Of a stretch of DNA of 27,485 nucleotides, positions 22,620 to 27,485 are shown one piece after another. The DNA comes from Trichloromonas sp034002365 (GTDB lineage Bacteria; Desulfobacterota; Desulfuromonadia; Desulfuromonadales; Trichloromonadaceae): NCBI GenBank assembly GCA_034002365.1, contig JAVFAR010000026.1:1-27485 (forward strand). The letters are read 5' to 3'. Under the pieces are notes generated by a model. It was given only the letters and a program-made list of their open reading frames with translations. It made no database searches and was not told where the DNA came from. How positions within the stretch are numbered: position 1 is the first letter of the stretch; each line of letters starts with the position of its first letter. Position numbers and translations under genes: made by a program.

Positions 22620-25600
22620 ATGACCTTCGATCCTTCCCGCTGGCTGCGCCTGCCCCTGGCTGACGGCGCCCTCTGGCTCTGTCCCGATCCTCCCTGCTGG
22701 TTCGTTCCCACCGAGGCGGGGGACCGCCTGCTCACGGAGATAACAGCCGCAAGCGCGCCGCCCGCCCACGATCCCCCGGATTTCCCCCGCGCCCGTTTCC
22801 TCCGGCGCCTGCCCGAGGCCGCCGCGCCCCCCTATCCGGGGCGGGCCGCGCTGCTGCCGTCGCCGAGCGGCCCGAGGGAGCTCTGGCTCCATGTCACCGA
22901 CCGCTGCAACCTGGCCTGCGGCCACTGCCTCTTCAGCTCCGCCCCCGACAGCCGCCGGGAACTCCCCCTGGCGCGGCTGCGGGAACATCTCCGCGAGGCC
23001 TACCGCCTCGGCTGCCGCCGCTTCGCCCTGACCGGCGGCGAACCCTTGCTGCACGGCGACTTTCCGGAACTGATCGAAGAGCTGCTGGCCCTGCCCGAGA
23101 CCCGCATCGTCATTTTGAGCAACGGCCTGCTCGCCGAAAAGCGCCTGCTCCGCCACTGGCCCCGGCGTCGGATTTCCCTGCAGATCAGCGTCGACGGCCG
23201 TCCGGAGCATCATGACCGGCTGCGCGGCGAAAACAGCTTCGCCCGCCTCGGCGAGCAGCTGCATTGGCTGCGGCAGGCGGGCTGGCGCTTCTCCCTGAGC
23301 TGCTGCCCCACCCGGGAAAATGCCGCCGGCCTCCCCTGGCTGGTCGACTTCGCCGCCGGCCGGGGGGCCGCCTCCCTCCATTTCATGTGGCATTTCCTGC
23401 GCGGCCGCGGCGACCGCGCCCAACACCTCGATCCCCTGGCGCTGCTCGACCCGGTGCTGGCCGCCTGTCGAGAGGCGGAGAAGCGGGGGCTGCCCATCGA
23501 CAATCTGGAGGATCTCAAAGGGCGGATCTTCGCCCCGCCGGGAACCGTGCGCGACGGCACCAACGCCGCCTGGGAGTCGGCCGCCATCGGCCCGGACGAC
23601 CGCCTCTACCCCACCGCCGCCAGCATCGGCCTGGACGAGCTGGCGACGCCGCTCGATCAGGGACTGGCGCGGGCCTGGCGGGAAAGCCCGGTGCTGGCGC
23701 GGGTCCGCCACGCAAGCGCGGCCAAGCTCGACGATCCCTGGCGCCTGCTTTTGGGCGGCGGCGACCTCGACCACTCCTATCACCACCGGGGGACCTTCCT
23801 CGGCGACGATCCCTATCAGCCCCTGCACGAAGGGCTCGCCCTCGACCTCATCGGCCGCGCCGCCGCGCGCCTGCCCGCTCCGCAAGGCCCGGCCCTGCTC
23901 CTGAAGATGGGCGAGCTACTCGTCAGCTGCGCCCCCCACGGCCCGGTCGTCCTCGGCCACGGCAACTGCCTGCTCGCCGTCGACGACTTCGGCGACGGCC
24001 GCGATCAGGTCGGCCGCTACTACGCCTCGGCCACCGCCGACGAGCACGAGGAGATCCTCAATCCCGTCCACTACGCCCAGGAACTGCTGGAACACATCCC
24101 CGCCGCCTATCGCTTTCGCGGCTACGGCTGCGGCAGTCCGGTCATGGACGCCGGGGTGAAACCGGGGGAGCGCCTGGTCGATCTCGGCTGCGGCAGCGGC
24201 GTGGAGTGCTTCATCGCGGCGCGGCTGGTGGGGGAAAAGGGGCGCGTGACCGGGGTCGACATGCTCGAACCGATGCTCGATCTCGCCCGGCGCGGCGCCG
24301 TCGACGTGCGGCGCAATCTCGGCTACGACAATCTCGCCTTCGTCCGCGGCTATCTGGAGGAAATCCCCCTGCCCGACGGGGAAACGGATCTGGTGGTGAG
24401 CAACTGCGTCCTCAACCTCTCCCTCGACAAGCGCCGCACCTTCGCCGAAATCTTCCGGATACTCGCCCCCGGCGGGCGCCTCACGGCCGCCGACGTGGTC
24501 TGCGAACAGGAGCCTTCCGCCGCCATCCGCAACGATCCGACCCTGCGCGGCGAGTGCATCGCCGGCGCCCTGACCCAGAAGGATCTGCTGGGGATTCTCG
24601 AAGAGAGCGGCTTCACCGGCTTCCAGGTGATCAAGCGCCTGCCCTACCGGGAGGTCCAGGGACACCCCTTCTTCTCCCTGACCTTCAGCGTCCGCCGCCC
24701 CGCCGCCGTCACCGGGCAGGCACGGATCCTTTATCCGGGGCCAGGGGCGGCGCTGCTCACCGCCGGCGGCCAGTGGCTGCGCCCCGGCCAGGTCGAAACC
24801 CTCGCCTCCGACGAAGCCGAACGGCTGGGGGATCAGGTCTGGCAACTGGACGAACAGGGCTGGGTCAGCAACGTGGCGATGACTTCCGGCGGCAACTGCT
24901 GCATCCCGCCGGAAGCCCAGGGACAGGCGCAAGCACTCGCCGAGCGGCACGCCGGCGGCTGTCTGGTCTGCGGCGCGCCGCTGGTCTACCAGGCCGTGGA
25001 ACGTCAGGCGACCTGCCATTACTGCGGCCTCGACCTGGCCGCCAACGCCTGCTGCGAACAGGGGCATTTCGTCTGCGACCGCTGCCATGTCGGCGACCGC
25101 CTGGAGCTGATCGAACATCTCTGCGCCAGCGCGGCGGAAACCGACGCCGTCGCCCTCCTGCAACGCCTCCGCCGCCATCCCGAGATCCCTCTGCACGGCC
25201 CCGAGCACCACGCCCTGGTTCCCGGGGTGTTGCTGGCGGTGCTGCGCAACGCCGGACATCCGGTCAGCGCGGAACAGCTGCACAGCGCCATCCGCCGGGG
25301 GGGCGGGATCAGCGGCGGCAGTTGCGGCTATCTCGGCATCTGCGGCGCCGCCTCCGGGGTCGGCGCGGCCTTCGGCGTGCTGCTCGAAGCCACCCCCCTC
25401 AAAGCCCGGGCCCGCCGGCAGGTCCAGCAAATCGTGCAGCGGATTCTCGGAGAGATCGCCGACTACGAAGCGGGACGCTGCTGCCAGCGCGACGGCTGGA
25501 TCGCCCTGCGCGGCGCCGTCGCCATCGCCGGGGAGCTTTGGCATCTGGACCTGCCCGAAGTCGCGCCCTTTGCCTGCGCACAGATGGCGGACAACCGCGA

Positions 25601-25685
25601 ATGCCTCGGCGCCCCGTGCCCGCTCTGGCCGCTACATCGCGTCGCGGCCATGAATCCGGCGGAAAGAGAACGGGTCGAAGGCTAG
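22620..25685 (+). CDS. Radical SAM / ArsM-like methyltransferase / DUF5714 fusion protein
   Basis: The 1021-residue protein has four parts. Residues 1-60 resemble a PqqD-like peptide-recognition domain (ALWLCPDPPCWFVPTEAGD). Residues 85-400 are a radical SAM domain with CNLACGHC (C96, C100, C103), LTGGEPLLH and LQISVDGRPEHHD; no SPASM cysteine set follows. Residues 470-700 form a methyltransferase close to arsenite methyltransferases: YYAS, RGYGCGSPV, LVDLGCGSGVECF (from 520), NCVLNLSLDKRR and LAPGGRL. Residues 780-1015 are a cysteine-rich DUF5714 domain with CLVCG (781, 784), CHYCG (799, 802), GHFVCDRCH and GGSCGYLGICGAA. The start is ATG at 22620, 35 bases after the DUF3047 gene, with a weak ribosome site. 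The substrate is unknown; methylation or alkylation of a metalloid or a peptide are both possible. Confidence 0.88.
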   Translation: MTFDPSRWLRLPLADGALWLCPDPPCWFVPTEAGDRLLTEITAASAPPAHDPPDFPRARFLRRLPEAAAPPYPGRAALLPSPSGPRELWLHVTDRCNLACGHCLFSSAPDSRRELPLARLREHLREAYRLGCRRFALTGGEPLLHGDFPELIEELLALPETRIVILSNGLLAEKRLLRHWPRRRISLQISVDGRPEHHDRLRGENSFARLGEQLHWLRQAGWRFSLSCCPTRENAAGLPWLVDFAAGRGAASLHFMWHFLRGRGDRAQHLDPLALLDPVLAACREAEKRGLPIDNLEDLKGRIFAPPGTVRDGTNAAWESAAIGPDDRLYPTAASIGLDELATPLDQGLARAWRESPVLARVRHASAAKLDDPWRLLLGGGDLDHSYHHRGTFLGDDPYQPLHEGLALDLIGRAAARLPAPQGPALLLKMGELLVSCAPHGPVVLGHGNCLLAVDDFGDGRDQVGRYYASATADEHEEILNPVHYAQELLEHIPAAYRFRGYGCGSPVMDAGVKPGERLVDLGCGSGVECFIAARLVGEKGRVTGVDMLEPMLDLARRGAVDVRRNLGYDNLAFVRGYLEEIPLPDGETDLVVSNCVLNLSLDKRRTFAEIFRILAPGGRLTAADVVCEQEPSAAIRNDPTLRGECIAGALTQKDLLGILEESGFTGFQVIKRLPYREVQGHPFFSLTFSVRRPAAVTGQARILYPGPGAALLTAGGQWLRPGQVETLASDEAERLGDQVWQLDEQGWVSNVAMTSGGNCCIPPEAQGQAQALAERHAGGCLVCGAPLVYQAVERQATCHYCGLDLAANACCEQGHFVCDRCHVGDRLELIEHLCASAAETDAVALLQRLRRHPEIPLHGPEHHALVPGVLLAVLRNAGHPVSAEQLHSAIRRGGGISGGSCGYLGICGAASGVGAAFGVLLEATPLKARARRQVQQIVQRILGEIADYEAGRCCQRDGWIALRGAVAIAGELWHLDLPEVAPFACAQMADNRECLGAPCPLWPLHRVAAMNPAERERVEG

Positions 25686-25759
25686 CGACAGCAATCCCGC
25701 TCGACACCGATCCATAGAATTAATCGATAGATCACATCAGCATCTTCCGAATTATCTAT

Positions 25760-25789
25760 TTGTCATCAAGGCAAATGTACTGCTATAAG
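25760..25789 (+). promoter_or_regulatory. Promoter of the rhodanese gene
   Basis: TTGTCA (25760-25765) and TATAAG (25784-25789) are separated by 18 bases, with TGC before the -10 (extended -10). An inverted repeat ATTTG (25758-25762) with CAAAT (25772-25776) straddles the -35 and could bind a regulator. The surrounding 140 bases are AT-rich compared with the genes on both sides. Confidence 0.6.
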
Positions 25790-25824
25790 TTTAATTCAAC
25801 TTTCTGCATACAAAGGAGATCCCC

Positions 25825-26241
25825 ATGTTCAAAAAGCTCACACTGGCCGTACTCTTGACACTACTTACCGCAAGCGCCACCCTGGCCGCCAACCTGATGT
25901 CCCCGGCGGAACTGAAAGACCTCCTGGAGCAACAGCAGCCGGTCATTCTCGTCGATATCCAACCCGCCGCCGATTTCGAAAAACAGCACCTTCCGGGCTC
26001 CATCGAAACCAACGCCTTCCCGGCGAAGACCGTTGAAGAAAAGCAACGCCTCGATCAGACCCTGCCGGTGATTGAAGCCTCGAACGCCCCGGTGGCCGTG
26101 CTCTGCCCACGCGGCAAGTCCGGCGCCCAGAACAGCTACGACTACCTGATTACCAAAGGCGTTCCCGAAGAGCGGATGCGCATCTTGGAAGGCGGCATCG
26201 CCGGCTGGCCCTATCCCGACCTTTTTGCCGCCGGCGAATAA
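25825..26241 (+). CDS. Periplasmic rhodanese-like protein
   Basis: The 138-residue precursor has a signal peptide (MFKKLTLAVLLTLLTASATLA, longer than the mature start at ANL suggests by one or two residues). One rhodanese domain follows: VILVDIQPAADFEKQHLPGSI, VAVLCPRGKSGAQNS and ILEGGIAGWP. Rhodaneses move sulfane sulfur via a persulfide on the loop cysteine. Here the loop is CPRGKS, so the Arg that usually ends the CxxGxR loop is Ser; donor and acceptor may differ. AAGGAG lies 6-7 bases before the ATG and a good promoter precedes it, so it is transcribed separately from the radical SAM operon although on the same strand. Confidence 0.9.
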   Translation: MFKKLTLAVLLTLLTASATLAANLMSPAELKDLLEQQQPVILVDIQPAADFEKQHLPGSIETNAFPAKTVEEKQRLDQTLPVIEASNAPVAVLCPRGKSGAQNSYDYLITKGVPEERMRILEGGIAGWPYPDLFAAGE

Positions 26242-26259
26242 CCCTTCGCAAACGAATAC

Positions 26260-26295
26260 TGGCGGATGAGGGGCTGTCCGCGCCCCCATCCGCCA
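26260..26295 (+). terminator. Stem-loop after the rhodanese gene
   Basis: TGGCGGATG (26260-26268) pairs with CATCCGCCA (26287-26295), continuing inside with GGGGC and GCCCC. The stem is strong but no U run follows, so readthrough into the TVP38 gene 55 bases downstream is possible. Confidence 0.65.
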
Positions 26296-26350
26296 TATCC
26301 TCACCTTCCCCCTCCCGGAAAAGGTCGCCTTCTACGATGCCCTTCCTCCC

Positions 26351-27043
26351 ATGAATAAAAAGAAACTTCTCCTGCTCCTTCTGGCTCTAGTCCTAACCGT
26401 GCTCTTTTTCGCCTTCGACCTGGGGTGCTTTCTTGCCCTGGAGAGCCTGAAAGGCAACCGCGACTTTCTGCTTTCCTGGCAGGCCGAGCACCGCCTGGCG
26501 ACCGTCGCCCTCTTCATGCTCATCTACATCGCCCAGACCGCCCTCTCCCTGCCCGGCGCGACCATTCTTTCCCTCGCCGCCGGCGCCCTTTTCGGCCCCC
26601 GGCTCGGCACCCTGTGCGCGGTCACCGCCGCCACCCTCGGCGCCGGGCTGGCCTTTCTCGCCGTGCGCTATCTCTTTCGTGACGGGGTTGTGAAAAAATT
26701 CGGCGTAAAATTGGAAGGGATCAATCGCGAACTGGAAGGGCGGGGGCTCAACTATCTGCTCTTTCTGCGGCTGGTGCCGGTCTTTCCCTTTTTTCTCATC
26801 AATCTCGCGGCGGGGCTGACCCGGTTGCCGCTGCGAACCTTCCTGCTCGGTACCTTCGTCGGCATCATCCCCGGCGGCTTCGTCTACGTCAACGCCGGCG
26901 CCGGTCTCGCCGCCATCGACACCCTCGCCGACATCGCCTCCCCCCGAGTCCTCGGCGCCTTCGCCCTCCTCGGCCTCTTCGCCCTGATTCCGGTGATTTA
27001 CGGGAAATTCAAGGAAAGCGGGACGTCCGTCGACACCAAATAA
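26351..27043 (+). CDS. TVP38/TMEM64 (DedA-superfamily) membrane protein
   Basis: The 230-residue inner-membrane protein has about six hydrophobic segments. The family's conserved blocks are present: LSLPGATILSLAAGALFGPRLGTL, LRLVPVFPFFLINLAAGLT and LLGTFVGIIPGGFVYVNAG; the re-entrant helix glycines and the R in LRLVP are in place. DedA-superfamily proteins act in lipid scrambling or membrane homeostasis, and in several bacteria TVP38 genes lie beside mercuric-reductase or metal-resistance genes, which fits the metalloid flavour of the neighbourhood. The ATG has no clear ribosome site. A strong U-tract terminator overlaps its stop codon. Confidence 0.9.
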   Translation: MNKKKLLLLLLALVLTVLFFAFDLGCFLALESLKGNRDFLLSWQAEHRLATVALFMLIYIAQTALSLPGATILSLAAGALFGPRLGTLCAVTAATLGAGLAFLAVRYLFRDGVVKKFGVKLEGINRELEGRGLNYLLFLRLVPVFPFFLINLAAGLTRLPLRTFLLGTFVGIIPGGFVYVNAGAGLAAIDTLADIASPRVLGAFALLGLFALIPVIYGKFKESGTSVDTK

Positions 27044-27081
27044 AAAATGGCCACTCTGCCTGACGGCGGTGGCCATTTTTT
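27042..27081. terminator. Intrinsic terminator of the TVP38 gene
   Basis: AAAAAATGGCCAC (27042-27054) pairs perfectly with GTGGCCATTTTTT (27069-27081) around a 14-base loop. It is followed on the plus strand by the U run of its own arm and begins inside the TAA stop. It could also work on the minus strand. Confidence 0.92.
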
Positions 27082-27279
27082 CATTGCGCTTGCTCCGGAG
27101 CTTGAATCCCAGAAACGGTCATACCAAGTTGACAATGGAAATGGGGGAGAAAAGCTGGGATCAGCAGGCGGGGAAGGAGGAAAAACGGCTACGCCTCCAT
27201 ATGCTGTAAACTGGTGGCGTTTTCTTGCAGGCTAACATGGCGCAGTTTGCGAGTTCCTCAATTTGCCTTTGGCTGGCCA

Positions 27280-27342
27280 TGCAGAGGAGGGGCAGGCCCA
27301 TCAGTTTTTTAAGATTTCGCAAATCTTGGCCTGCCTCCTGCA
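27280..27342. repeat. Nested inverted repeats
   Basis: An outer imperfect pair, TGCAGAGGAGGGGCAGGCC (from 27280) with GGCCTGCCTCCTGCA (27328-27342), encloses a perfect AAGATTT-CGC-AAATCTT hairpin at 27311-27327. It could be a structured RNA, a degraded mobile-element end or a transposition recognition hairpin; nothing here decides. Confidence 0.5.
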
Positions 27343-27409
27343 AAATATCAGGCTATTCAACCCTGATCCGCAGAACTTCTCGCGATTTTAGCTGAAAAAG
27401 TGTAAGATT

Positions 27410-27443
27410 CCGGGTGTTTATATTCCAGCTGGAGGACACCCGG
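27410..27443. repeat. Inverted repeat just before the edge reading frame
   Basis: CCGGGTGT (27410-27417) pairs perfectly with ACACCCGG (27436-27443), with the palindrome CCAGCTGG between the arms. It brackets the GGAGG that may serve the frame starting at 27447, so folding could hide that ribosome site. Confidence 0.5.
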
Positions 27444-27446
27444 AAG

Positions 27447-27485
27447 GTGAAACCGATTACGGAAGTTTATCGAATTCGTGGTGCT
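27447..27485 (+). CDS. Start of an unidentified reading frame, truncated by window edge
   Basis: GTG followed by 12 open codons (V/M KPITEVYRIRGA) runs off the end. GGAGG lies 11 bases upstream. The fragment is too short to identify. The EVYRIRGA start resembles the helix-turn-helix N-terminus of some transposases (IS21-like), a weak guess only. Confidence 0.25.
   Translation, partial: MKPITEVYRIRGA

Larger units (their letters stand above)
27082..27446. other. Non-coding edge region, possibly flanking a mobile element
   Basis: No gene could be supported. Short open frames on both strands (to about 60 codons) lack ribosome sites and family resemblance. The region is less GC-rich than the rest of the window and carries the inverted repeats listed separately. 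Confidence 0.4.

Noticed and set aside
23264..25717. 817-codon plus-strand frame overlapping the radical SAM fusion
   Set aside because: It is very Arg/Pro/Ala-rich with no domain; it is the +2 shadow of the real gene.
27161..27343. 60-codon minus-strand frame near the window end
   Set aside because: It has a TTG start, runs through the nested inverted repeats and has no family resemblance.

Overview
The window is GC-rich, densely coded bacterial chromosome. The gene complement fits a deltaproteobacterium of the Desulfuromonadales/Geobacter type. The clues are a glutamate synthase split into amidotransferase and ferredoxin/FMN polypeptides, a type-2 IlvE, a PilZ protein, a DUF1318 lipoprotein next to a YdbH/AsmA-like protein, and an in-frame TGA in a SelW-type gene, which implies selenocysteine decoding. 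The taxonomic call is inference; no rRNA or tRNA gene is present to confirm it.

Layout. 1-4.5 kb (minus strand): nitrogen and amino-acid metabolism, with a split glutamate synthase behind a candidate sigma-54 promoter, ilvE, and a 59-codon small gene. 4.56-6.15 kb: an IS1380-type insertion sequence that landed just upstream of the small gene's promoter. 6.3-7.65 kb: an exported DUF3300 protein. 8.0-13.5 kb (plus strand): envelope genes plsY-mltG, then a giant YdbH/AsmA-like protein and a DUF1318 lipoprotein, probably an inter-membrane lipid transport pair. 13.6-15.2 kb (minus): fecR-ompA-rlpA envelope operon. 15.3-18.3 kb: DUF2784, PilZ, a CxxxCxxCC cluster protein and a four-repeat S1 protein.

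18.4-27.0 kb is the most interesting part. On the minus strand, an ArsR-type regulator with its own palindromic operator leads trxB, a 75-codon SelW-like selenoprotein that conventional gene calling misses because codon 11 is TGA, and a small methyltransferase. Divergently, on the plus strand, lie a CCG-domain iron-sulfur protein, a secreted DUF3047 protein and a 1021-residue radical SAM + ArsM-like methyltransferase + DUF5714 fusion. These are followed by a periplasmic rhodanese and a TVP38/DedA-family membrane protein. Together these suggest a metalloid- or thiol/selenol-linked redox and methylation locus. That joint function is inference.

The last 400 bases hold no clear gene. They contain nested inverted repeats and, at the very edge, the first 13 codons of an open frame that may belong to another mobile element.
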